Of a stretch of DNA of 50,262 nt, positions 29,501-36,283 are shown piece after piece. The DNA is from Syntrophobacteraceae bacterium CG2_30_61_12. Its GTDB lineage: Bacteria > Desulfobacterota > Syntrophobacteria > Syntrophobacterales > DSM-9756. A model generated the notes under the pieces. That model ran no database searches, was not told the origin of the DNA, and saw nothing but the letters and a program-made list of their open reading frames with translations. The translations under genes and the position numbers were made by a program. Every line of letters begins with the position of its first letter. The stretch's first letter is position 1. The DNA lies in NCBI GenBank assembly GCA_001873705.1, contig MNZR01000079.1, forward strand, positions 1-50,262, in the 5' to 3' direction.

Positions 29501-29558
29501 AAAGGCAGGCTATACCGGCCCCCGTCACCTTCATGAAATCGCGTCGTTTCAACTGCAT
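26520..29558 (-). CDS. fdhA: periplasmic formate dehydrogenase alpha subunit, selenocysteine form
   Basis: 1012 residues when the TGA at 28992-28994 is decoded as selenocysteine 189 (HQARIUHSATV). N-terminal Tat signal (KRRDFMKVTGAGIACLSLSH), [4Fe-4S] site C50-x2-C53-x3-C57-x27-C85 and a full MopB body ending TPGCGDSTNRLTP and IPEYKACLVNI. This matches the FdhA of soluble periplasmic W/Mo-Sec FdhAB of sulfate reducers: formate to CO2, or the reverse. The ATG at 29558 follows GAAAGGAGGCGGCG. First gene of fdhA-fdhB-(hairpin)-fdhE. Two operator-like palindromes lie upstream (29634-29651 and 29691-29710). The Cys paralogue at 36284 is collinear throughout. Confidence 0.95.
28968..28989 (-). promoter_or_regulatory. 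bacterial SECIS hairpin
   Basis: Immediately 3' of the TGA on the minus strand. CAG (28987-28989) pairs with CTG (28968-28970) and, after one mismatch, GCC (28983-28985) pairs with GGC (28972-28974); the 8-base loop ACGGTAGC carries the GGU typical of SelB-binding loops. Weaker than a textbook element. Confidence 0.5.
28992..28994 (-). other. selenocysteine codon (TGA) in periplasmic fdhA
   Basis: In-frame TGA at codon 189 within ARIUHSATV. The paralogue at 36284-39325 carries Cys (TGT, 38759-38761) at the same residue number, and both flanks continue the same protein in one frame. Confidence 0.95.
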
Positions 29559-29633
29559 CGCCGCCTCCTTTCCCGCTGACTGGCGCCAGCACTGAAGCAC
29601 GTTGGTTCGAATGAAGACACCCTTGAATCATTT

Positions 29634-29651
29634 CCTGTCATGGATGACATA
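29634..29651. promoter_or_regulatory. operator-like palindrome (site 3)
   Basis: Reads CCTGTCA-TGGA-TGACATA: seven-base arms around a 4-base spacer with the outer two base pairs imperfect. Same geometry as sites 1 and 6. Lies 75 bases upstream of the fdhA start. Confidence 0.5.
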
Positions 29652-29690
29652 GAGAATGCCGTCGAGTCAAGATGAAAGATAATGATATTA

Positions 29691-29710
29691 ATATGTTACA
29701 TAAAACATAT
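29691..29710. promoter_or_regulatory. AT-rich operator-like palindrome (site 4)
   Basis: ATATGTT and AACATAT (perfect 7-base arms) flank ACATAA. The inner 18 bases follow TATGT-N8-ACATA, the same outline as the other sites but with T/A in place of C/G at the centre-proximal positions. Confidence 0.45.
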
Positions 29711-29858
29711 ATGATGAAGCAGGAGGCGGATCAATGAGCTAGAAGGATGATTTGGGTGCAGATCTTTTGCAATGACACCCAGCGTAGTGCTTCACCATCA
29801 GGCGGCGGCCGCATAGCGACAAGAGTGGTGCGGATACACGCTGGACAAGCCGGGTGGG

Positions 29859-30641
29859 TTACTTTTTACGCAGCGGAAGCCCGCAATTTCCCGTGCCGAA
29901 GTGATTTGCGATGATTCTTTCCGGGTGAGTGTATAGGGTCAAGCTCCGGTCGCGCAAAAATCCGATCAAGGTGATATTCAGATTTTCCGCCATGGTAACA
30001 GCCATGCTCGTGGGAGCGGACAGCCCACACAAAATCTGCAGCCCGCTACGTCCGGCCTTCCGCACCATTTCAAAACTCAAGCGCGAAGAGACAATGGCCA
30101 GATAAGCCTGCTCCATGCGATTGGTGCACAACACCTGGCCCATTGCCTTATCGAAAGCATTGTGCCGGCCGATGTCTTCGGCGAAAGCCACCAGGCGCCG
30201 AGTCCGTTCGAACATCGCGACAGAATGGGTCGCCCCGGTGAGTGTGAACAGTTCCTGCCGGTGGTCAAACAGCGATTTGAACCGCCAGATTTCGTCGAGG
30301 CATATTGGGTCATGCCTGGCTACCGGTTGCAGGTCGATTGATGGTTTGCCGACTCTGGTTCCGGGCTTTCCGGTTGCTCTGAGTGTCACCATAAGTCTGT
30401 GTGCGGTCTCGACGGATTCGTAATGTTCGATGGCAACAAAGTCGTTCCAACGATCAACGAGGCCCTCGGAAAAACAGAAGCCGACGACCAGGTGCTTGTC
30501 ATCTCCCGGCGAGCGCATGGTAACGGCATATCGAACGTCATTGACATAAATCTCCAACAGCTCTTCGATTGCCAACGTGTATTCGGCGGCGAACAATCGG
30601 TCCTCTTTGACGGTGGATGATTGATGTTTCAGGATGCGCAT
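29859..30641 (-). CDS. fdhD: FdhD-like formate dehydrogenase sulfurtransferase, CxxC-less
   Basis: 260-residue FdhD family protein. Canonical FdhD takes persulfide from IscS and sulfurates bis-MGD so that FDH becomes active. Conserved FdhD blocks are clear: FTLTGATHSVAMF, FAEDIGRHNAFDKAMG, SSRLSFEMVRKAGRSG and SAPTSMAV. However, the CxxC that shuttles sulfur (Cys121/Cys124 in E. coli) should sit just before the KxSID motif, where this protein reads PGTRVGKPSID with no Cys. Either another Cys (ICLDE, VLCTN, ILCG) takes over or this copy acts differently. It is downstream of the ModE-like gene on the same strand, 203 bases away. Confidence 0.9.
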   Translation of the reverse strand: MRILKHQSSTVKEDRLFAAEYTLAIEELLEIYVNDVRYAVTMRSPGDDKHLVVGFCFSEGLVDRWNDFVAIEHYESVETAHRLMVTLRATGKPGTRVGKPSIDLQPVARHDPICLDEIWRFKSLFDHRQELFTLTGATHSVAMFERTRRLVAFAEDIGRHNAFDKAMGQVLCTNRMEQAYLAIVSSRLSFEMVRKAGRSGLQILCGLSAPTSMAVTMAENLNITLIGFLRDRSLTLYTHPERIIANHFGTGNCGLPLRKK

Positions 30642-30844
30642 GCCGAACTACCCCCACTGAACTGGATGGCGCCCGTTGCTATCGGGAACCGATTCATTGC
30701 CGGCACCATAACCCCCTCAGGTAATGCAAACGATTGCCGTCCCGAATTGCAAGCGCCTGAATTCCGGTCGGTAGGGGCCTTGGTCTTTCCGCGCAGCCGG
30801 CGATATGGCGACGGCACGAAAGCGAACCTCGCTGAAACTCGGCG

Positions 30845-31282
30845 TCAGTTGGTCCCCCCAGCTGTTTCGGTTCTCTCTTCGGAGTGTTGTCGGGAGGCCG
30901 ATTCGTCAAAGCGTGCGATCGGCCAGGTGAACAGATTTTGAGCTCTTGCCAGGGCGATGTTTTCAATTTCGGTGAACCAGGCGTTGAAATTGTCCAACAA
31001 GGTTCTTCCAAATTCGGTCAATTCATATCCGTCCCTCTTATGGCCGCAACGGGTGATGAGTTTGGTCCCCAGCACTTTTTCGGTTTTCTTGAGTTTCCCC
31101 CATGCAGCCCGGTAGGATATGCCAAGATCATCGGTTGCCTTCTTCAGGGAGCCATGTTCGTCGATCTTGGCAAGAAGTTGGGCGCGGCCAATCCCGAAAA
31201 ACAAGCCCTCCTCTGTTTCCAGCCAGAGATGGAGCCTCATGGTCGGCTGCGGTATGATTGTCTTGCCTTTTGCTCGGTCCAA
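30845..31282 (-). CDS. ModE-type winged-helix regulator lacking molybdate-binding domain (copy 1)
   Basis: 145 residues consisting essentially of the ModE N-terminal DNA-binding domain: RLHLWLETEEGLFFGIGRAQ, LLAKIDEHGSLKKATDDLGI, SYRAAWGKLKKTEKVLG and the wing GYELTEFGRTLL. The two C-terminal TOBE/Mop domains of E. coli ModE are missing, so it cannot bind molybdate in the usual way and may need a partner or constitutive control. The start appears to be TTG at 31282 with GAGAGG upstream; an internal ATG (MRLHLWLE, 14 codons later) is possible. Operon with the DUF364 gene (21 bases apart) and the FmdE-MoCF gene. Paralogue at 39841. Confidence 0.88.
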   Translation of the reverse strand: MDRAKGKTIIPQPTMRLHLWLETEEGLFFGIGRAQLLAKIDEHGSLKKATDDLGISYRAAWGKLKKTEKVLGTKLITRCGHKRDGYELTEFGRTLLDNFNAWFTEIENIALARAQNLFTWPIARFDESASRQHSEERTETAGGTN

Positions 31283-31303
31283 AATGCCCTCTCAATCTCT
31301 GCT

Positions 31304-32041
31304 TCACATTTCCCAAACCACGTGCCTTATCCCCTGCAATTGCTTGAATGACCGACCGGTCAGGATCCCTTGCTTGACCAGGCCGCGGTTTTCCACCAGA
31401 CATCCGGCAAGAATATTGATTCCATAAACGAACAGGGTGGGTGTCAGGGGCGTACTGGGGCCTAGTAGGATTTTCATGGCGGAAGGGGAGCACCAGGCCA
31501 GGATTTCGGCAAGCGTGCCGTTAGCAAGGGTAGTGGCTGAAATCGCCACCAGGTCGGCAGAAGGAAGAACATTGGGTGCTTGTTCCGCATGGAGGTCTCC
31601 CGGTCTGGGGCTCTTTTCCAGCACCGAGAATTGGTTGAATTCGCCGCCCAGCTTTGCAACGAAAGGGAAATGCCCGATGACGGCCACGTTCTTGCCTCTG
31701 CCGTAGCGCAAAATCAGGTCCTGGGCCTTGATGGCGCGGAGTTTCTGCAAGGGCGGAGGCGGTAGCATCGAGTTCAAACAAGCCAGGCCAAGGGTTGCCT
31801 CCATGGGATCTTCACTGAGCAGGCTTTGGGCCAGGTCCTTGGCTGATTTAGCGGCGCCCGGAAGCGGCAATTCCCGCGCCGGAACAGGATGGTGCAAGGC
31901 CCAGGAGGCAATTCCCATGCGGGCGCTGTCGACGGCAACGAGATGGCCGCAGTCGCCGGCAATGATTTCATGCACCTCATGATCCGTAATTTGATCGAGG
32001 TCTCGGAGCAGACCCCGGAGCAGTTCCGGTTGGTTCATCAT
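31304..32041 (-). CDS. DUF364 / putative heavy-metal-chelation domain protein
   Basis: 245-residue protein with a DUF4213-like N-terminal segment (to about 75) and a DUF364 Rossmann-like domain (about 95-240: VAVIGHFPFVAKLG, LPSADLVAISATTLANGTL, ILLGPSTPLTP, CLVENRGLVKQGI). Family function is unsettled; members often accompany metal or metal-cofactor genes. The ATG at 32041 has AGGATC upstream; a longer in-frame start would overlap the preceding gene. It sits between the FmdE-MoCF and ModE-like genes in one minus-strand operon, pointing to a role in Mo/W handling (inference). Confidence 0.8.
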   Translation of the reverse strand: MMNQPELLRGLLRDLDQITDHEVHEIIAGDCGHLVAVDSARMGIASWALHHPVPARELPLPGAAKSAKDLAQSLLSEDPMEATLGLACLNSMLPPPPLQKLRAIKAQDLILRYGRGKNVAVIGHFPFVAKLGGEFNQFSVLEKSPRPGDLHAEQAPNVLPSADLVAISATTLANGTLAEILAWCSPSAMKILLGPSTPLTPTLFVYGINILAGCLVENRGLVKQGILTGRSFKQLQGIRHVVWEM

Positions 32042-32084
32042 GATCCTGACCTCTGCCAGGCATCCGGCAAGGAACGCTGTTCGC

Positions 32085-33719
32085 TCATTTTCCGAACGGG
32101 CATTTGGGGAAGGTGCATGATCTGCACTCCAGACACAAAGCCCCGTGCCCCAGCCTGGCAAGATCCCCGCGGGTTACGGGCACCCCTGCAAGCAACCGCG
32201 GTAACAGCAGATCCAGACTCGTGGTTTTGAAGAACAGCGCACAAGCCGGCACTCCAATCAGTGGTACATTTCCGATGCGGGCGAGCAGGGTCATTGCTCC
32301 GGGTAGAATCGGGGCGCCGTACAGCACATCCGTGGCGCCTGCATCCAGCAACCCGGGCCGAGTAACGTCGTCCGGATCAACGGACAACCCTGCCGTGGTG
32401 ATGATCAGTTCGGCTCCCGCCGCCAGAAGCAGCCTGATGCCATCTCCGATCGCCACACGATCGTCGGGGACAATCCGGGATTGCACGAGTTGGCAGCCCA
32501 GTGTTTCAATCTTGGCGGTGATGATGGGAACGAACTTGTCCTGGATCAACCCTTGAAACACCTCGGTGCCGGTAACCAGGATTCCGACTTTGGCCCGGCG
32601 CAACGGCAGCACCCGAAACAGCGGGCCACCGGTCAGGATTGCAATGGCCTGCTCGAATTGCGCTCTTGGCAGAAAAAGCGGAATTGCACGGGTGCCGGCC
32701 ACTGTTTTGCCTGACTCCACCAGCGAATAGCCCTGCCGACTTGCACACATCACTCCCGGTGCCAGATTGAACTGCTCCAGCCGCGGAGCTTCCACCATCA
32801 ACAGTCCGTCCCGTTCCGCAAGCAGGTTGATTTTGCCTTCCCTGGCCGGGGTCTTGAAAGTAATCCCTTCACCAGCCATTGCTTCAGCAAAGGCACGGGC
32901 CGCATCGTCTTCATGCACCCAATCGGACGCTGGTGGTTCCTTTTCGCCCACATAAATGCCATGGCGCCCCATCCGTTGGAGGCGGCACAGGTCGCCGGCG
33001 GCGATTCTTTGCCCATGGGTGATTGCCGGACCCTTCAGAACGGTTGGAATGATCTGGGTCATGTCGTGCAGTGCCATCTTGCCCACTGCCTGTTGCAGTG
33101 GCACGGCCTGCAACGGGGGACAGGGGAGGAAGGCGGTATCTTCTTGCGATAAGGGGGTTTCGTAAGGTGATTGCCCCTGGCAGCCCCGGCAAATCGCACC
33201 GTCGTTGGCCGGATAGGCCTCTCCGCACAGCCTGCACGCGGCGATGTACCTTCCGCTCTTTTCCTCCGGACTTCGGACTGGAACCTGGATCGATTGCCGG
33301 CGGTAAAGGCTCGTTCCTGCCTGCTCGATCTGGTCCAGCAATAGCTGCTTGTCCTGCTCGGCCTTGGGTTTCAGCTTGAAAAGCCAGCTCTTTATTTCAC
33401 TCCACTGGTCGAGTTCTTTCGAATCAATGGATACGCGCACCCCATTGCCACGGTATTTGTCATACAAACTCAAGGCGAAACGACCAAGATTGACGACTTT
33501 GAGCCAGCCGTTGCCCGTGGTGCATGGAGTCAATAACTGAACGGCGTCGGGCAGGCACTTGGGGGTTTCGCACATGGCGTCATAGAGAATTCCTTCGCCG
33601 ATTCCCTGTTTCGCGAATTCCACCATGAAACCTCCGATGACAACCCCCGGAGCCGTGTATCCATGGAATGTTTCCACGGTTTGTAGAAATTCTTGGTAAG
33701 AATAGGGTCCGATTTTCAT
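32085..33719 (-). CDS. FmdE domain fused to molybdopterin-binding (MoCF) domain
   Basis: 544 residues, three modules. Residues 1 to about 125 are FmdE-like (CETPKCLPDAVQLLTPCTTG, GNGWLKVVNLGRFAL), named from the formylmethanofuran dehydrogenase operon of methanogens. About 160-182 is a zinc ribbon (CRLCGEAY...CRGC). About 375-500 is a MoeA/MogA-type molybdopterin-binding fold (VGILVTGTEVFQGLI, IVPDDRVAI, ITTAGLSVDPDDVT). The tail is cysteine-rich (CLECRSCTFPKCPFGK). A role in inserting W or Mo into bis-MGD for the neighbouring FDHs is likely by context. The ATG at 33719 is only 18 bases from a 24-bp ModE-like palindrome (33738-33761), suggesting tight repression. Confidence 0.85.
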   Translation of the reverse strand: MKIGPYSYQEFLQTVETFHGYTAPGVVIGGFMVEFAKQGIGEGILYDAMCETPKCLPDAVQLLTPCTTGNGWLKVVNLGRFALSLYDKYRGNGVRVSIDSKELDQWSEIKSWLFKLKPKAEQDKQLLLDQIEQAGTSLYRRQSIQVPVRSPEEKSGRYIAACRLCGEAYPANDGAICRGCQGQSPYETPLSQEDTAFLPCPPLQAVPLQQAVGKMALHDMTQIIPTVLKGPAITHGQRIAAGDLCRLQRMGRHGIYVGEKEPPASDWVHEDDAARAFAEAMAGEGITFKTPAREGKINLLAERDGLLMVEAPRLEQFNLAPGVMCASRQGYSLVESGKTVAGTRAIPLFLPRAQFEQAIAILTGGPLFRVLPLRRAKVGILVTGTEVFQGLIQDKFVPIITAKIETLGCQLVQSRIVPDDRVAIGDGIRLLLAAGAELIITTAGLSVDPDDVTRPGLLDAGATDVLYGAPILPGAMTLLARIGNVPLIGVPACALFFKTTSLDLLLPRLLAGVPVTRGDLARLGHGALCLECRSCTFPKCPFGK

Positions 33720-33737
33720 AAGTGTCCTCTCGATCTG

Positions 33738-33761
33738 CGTTATGCATATATTGGCATAACG
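33738..33761. promoter_or_regulatory. ModE-like operator, CGTTAT-N12-ATAACG (site 5)
   Basis: Perfect 8-base arms CGTTATGC and GCATAACG around ATATATTG. The CGTTAT-N12-ATAACG layout equals that of the E. coli ModE operator (24 bp), and the inner 18 bases (33741-33758, TATG...TTGGCATA) belong to the operator family found elsewhere in the island. It is centred about 30 bases before the FmdE-MoCF start. Confidence 0.65.
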
Positions 33762-33804
33762 TATACCGGACTTTGAGCTCGGCAGTCAACCAAAAACCGT
33801 CAAC

Positions 33805-34423
33805 TCATCGGGGAATGCCGGGGAGCGACTCTTGGCCGGTGAATGCAGCATTTGGGAAATGCATGAACTTCCGCTGGTCAAATGCTGCGCCAACGATGTT
33901 CTGTTTTAGCTGCCGCAGTCTGGCAGCCTGTTCCCGGCTGACTATTGCAGAAAATTGAGCCAGAGAGTCAATGTCTTTGCGGAAATCCACGGGTTCGACC
34001 GCCGCCAGGATCCGCATGTGGGGAGTGATCTGGAACACGAGGGCTGCCGCCCGAGCGTTTCGACGAGGTCCGGAATCCGGCCCGGAACGGGACCGCGGCA
34101 GTGGATGCGTAGCATCTTTCCGGGCGTTTGCTGGTATTCGATGGTGATCTCTTGGGCGGTAATGAGGTTGGGGATCTCAATGAATGGGGGGGAGCCTCCC
34201 GGGGCAACGGGTCATGGAAGCGGTTCTTGAGGGCGGTATAGCTCAGGCCAAGGCGGCCGGCGACGGTGCTCACCCAGTGCACCCGACCCAAGGCCAATGC
34301 TTGCTGCCAAAAATCCTCGGGAACCCGGCGGCTTCTGCCGGGGCTACGACGCCAGGCATCCAGACGCTCCCTGAGTTCCTTGAGGTCGCGGGGAAAATCC
34401 ACCGGCCGCCGCGCGCTCTTCAT
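33805..34423 (-). mobile_element. degenerate IS66-family remnant
   Basis: Two broken IS66 genes. Minus-strand orf1 (from 34423) reads an N-terminus with a helix-turn-helix (VSTVAGRLGLSYTALKNRFHD), then shifts frame at the G7 run 34186-34192; adding one base restores IEIPNLITAQEITIEYQQTP and a glycine-rich end. Orf2 (GTG at 34038) begins as IS66 TnpB (FQITPHMRILAAVEPVDFRK) but after about 25 residues continues into unrelated sequence. The orf3 transposase is absent. The remnant lies at the 3' edge of the second FDH cluster. Confidence 0.7.
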
Positions 34424-34523
34424 CGACTGCCCTCCTTGGTTCGTGTTGGACAGTCGCGAGCCTACCCCCCGCCCCGACCCGGGTCACGCACCGTTGCCGA
34501 AAACACACAGTTCACCCCACCTT

Positions 34524-35426
34524 CTAGAGTCCGCCCCAGGGGTGCTCGGCCAGGGGTACAAACCCCTGGCGTCGGGCCTGGTGGGCCAGGGGCAGCATGG
34601 TCAGGGCGGCCACGTCCGGGTCCGGGATGTCGGCAAGCTCTCCGGTATCGAGACAGAGTAGAAAAGTCTTGCAGCGGTGGCAGGCGTCGGCGCGTTCAAA
34701 GGGCCGAGACGGATCACTCAGCACCACCAACTCATCGGGTTCTTCACAGCCGCACGAAGGACAGGATATGCGCTTGTGCGTCCACTCCGTGGCGCAGCAG
34801 GAACAGCGTAAAAACCTGCGGCCGCCGTGGGCCTGGATGAACTCCGAGTCGTTCCGTATGCGGCGAAGCACGCTCATGTTGGGAGTTCCACCGCATATGG
34901 GGCAAATCGTCTGTCGCCAGGGAAGGTCCCGCACCAGCTTGGCCAAATCCTGAGCCTGACGCTCCACGAAAGGCCGGACCAGTTCAGCGACGGCAAAATC
35001 CATGGTTTCGGCGTTGACGCCGGGGACAGTGAAGGCTTCACCGAATCCGGCCGCGGCGAGGGCATCCATGGTCAGGGCGCCGTTGTCCATGGCCGCGATA
35101 AGGGTGTTTAACTCCTGGGCCATGGCCGGGAAGGAGTTGGCCATGATGGGCAAAAGTCCGTGGGCGGCCTCGGACAGATGCGCGCTCATGTCCTGAAACC
35201 CGGAATCGGCCAGCACGAACACGCCCTGGGAGAAGCGCTCGGCGTCCACGACGGGCAGAGGTCCAACCCAGCCTGAGGCGGCCTCCCGCAATCGAAAGCG
35301 TTCAGCCAAGAGCGGACCAAAGGCCGTGACCATGGGTGTCAGAACCGGAATTTCCGCCTTAGTGCGTTCAAGCGCCATCTCGATATCGCGCAATGCCCTG
35401 GGGTTCGCGTGGGTGGATGTCTGCAT
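34524..35426 (-). CDS. fdhE: formate dehydrogenase accessory protein FdhE (copy 2)
   Basis: 300-residue FdhE with the expected four cysteine pairs, CPICGG, CSCCATEW, CPSCGCEE and CHRCKTFLLC, and an Ala-rich helical N-terminal half. It is clearly diverged from copy 1 and richer in GC-ending codons. The ATG at 35426 follows AAGGAGCGCAGC; the in-frame extension to 35504 would run through the 35463-35496 hairpin and is rejected. It is third after fdhA-fdhB in the Cys-type cluster. Confidence 0.92.
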   Translation of the reverse strand: MQTSTHANPRALRDIEMALERTKAEIPVLTPMVTAFGPLLAERFRLREAASGWVGPLPVVDAERFSQGVFVLADSGFQDMSAHLSEAAHGLLPIMANSFPAMAQELNTLIAAMDNGALTMDALAAAGFGEAFTVPGVNAETMDFAVAELVRPFVERQAQDLAKLVRDLPWRQTICPICGGTPNMSVLRRIRNDSEFIQAHGGRRFLRCSCCATEWTHKRISCPSCGCEEPDELVVLSDPSRPFERADACHRCKTFLLCLDTGELADIPDPDVAALTMLPLAHQARRQGFVPLAEHPWGGL

Positions 35427-35462
35427 GCTGCGCTCCTTGGTGATCATCTTTTTCGAAATAAG

Positions 35463-35496
35463 GGGGCCGTCCAGATCTGAAATGCTGGACGGCCCC
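35463..35496 (-). terminator. strong hairpin between fdhB2 and fdhE2
   Basis: A perfect 12-bp stem, GGGGCCGTCCAG (35463-35474) with CTGGACGGCCCC (35485-35496), and a 10-base loop. On the minus strand it is followed by CTTATTTC, a weak U-tract. It probably trims or attenuates the operon so that fdhE is made in smaller amounts than fdhAB. Confidence 0.7.
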
Positions 35497-35525
35497 GCGG
35501 GCAAGGAGGAGGTGGGTCCGTTTCT

Positions 35526-36248
35526 TTATCCTCGCACCTGTTGCCCGATCTTGCGCACCGGGGCGAAGATCCGGGCCAGCATCTGTTTGCGGGTCATGGA
35601 ACCGGATACTCCGGCCACGGCAAACTCATGGTACTTGGCAGGCAAATCGGCCACCAGGTAGATCACCGAAACGTCATCCTGGTTCAGGAGCGAGGCCTTG
35701 GGAAACTCCTTCTTCACGGCCTCCAGGCGTTCGCCGGCCAATTTGAGCATGTCTTCCCGATTGCCGAAGTTCATGGCCCCCATGGCGCAGCTTTTCACGC
35801 ACATGGGCAGCAGGTTGGCCCGAACCCGGTCGATGCACATGTCGCATTTGACGAGACGCTTGGTGACGGGGTCCTGCCGGGGAATGTTGTATGGGCAGGC
35901 GCTCCGAACAGTTTCAAGGTCCTCCTTTGAGCTTTTCTCCGTGTATATGACAGCTCCGGTGGCATCGTCCCGAATGATGGCCCCGTCCACGGTGGAAGCC
36001 TCCTTACAGGGTGGTTCCAGGCAATGGCGGCACTGATCCGGGAAAAAATACCATTGGACCACGTCGCCCTCCAGGTGCTCGCTGAAACGCACCAGTTTAA
36101 AGTTGTAGTGAGTCAGATCCGGGGGGTTCTGATGCGTGCCGCGCTGCTTGGTGGGCACTGCAGGGAAGTTCTTCCACTCCTTGCAGGCCACCTGACAACC
36201 CCGACAAGCCGTGCAACGTGTGGTGTCTATAAATATTGCCTTGGGCAT
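35526..36248 (-). CDS. fdhB: formate dehydrogenase beta subunit, ferredoxin type (copy 2)
   Basis: 240-residue homologue of the 25724 gene with the same four cysteine groups (CTACRGCQVACKEW, CRHCLEPPC, CPYNIPR with CDMCIDRV, CVKSCAMGAMNFG) and no membrane helix. It is the electron-transfer partner of the Cys-type periplasmic FdhA, whose stop is 35 bases upstream. The AAGGAGT-like ribosome site precedes the ATG. Confidence 0.95.
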   Translation of the reverse strand: MPKAIFIDTTRCTACRGCQVACKEWKNFPAVPTKQRGTHQNPPDLTHYNFKLVRFSEHLEGDVVQWYFFPDQCRHCLEPPCKEASTVDGAIIRDDATGAVIYTEKSSKEDLETVRSACPYNIPRQDPVTKRLVKCDMCIDRVRANLLPMCVKSCAMGAMNFGNREDMLKLAGERLEAVKKEFPKASLLNQDDVSVIYLVADLPAKYHEFAVAGVSGSMTRKQMLARIFAPVRKIGQQVRG

Positions 36249-36283
36249 GATGTTACTCCTTGTATCACGGGTTGCCGACGTGT

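Larger units (their letters stand above)
29559..29858. promoter_or_regulatory. AT-rich control region of the Sec-FDH operon
   Basis: 300 bases between fdhD and the fdhA start on the minus strand. It includes the palindromes at 29634-29651 and 29691-29710 in an AT-rich tract (29665-29715), which is probably the promoter of the Sec-FDH operon. No gene is visible. Confidence 0.5.

Noticed and set aside
28992-29600. A 202-residue protein separate from the 807-residue oxidoreductase
   Set aside because: Again an in-frame TGA at the catalytic position; both parts align end to end with the single Cys-type gene at 36284.
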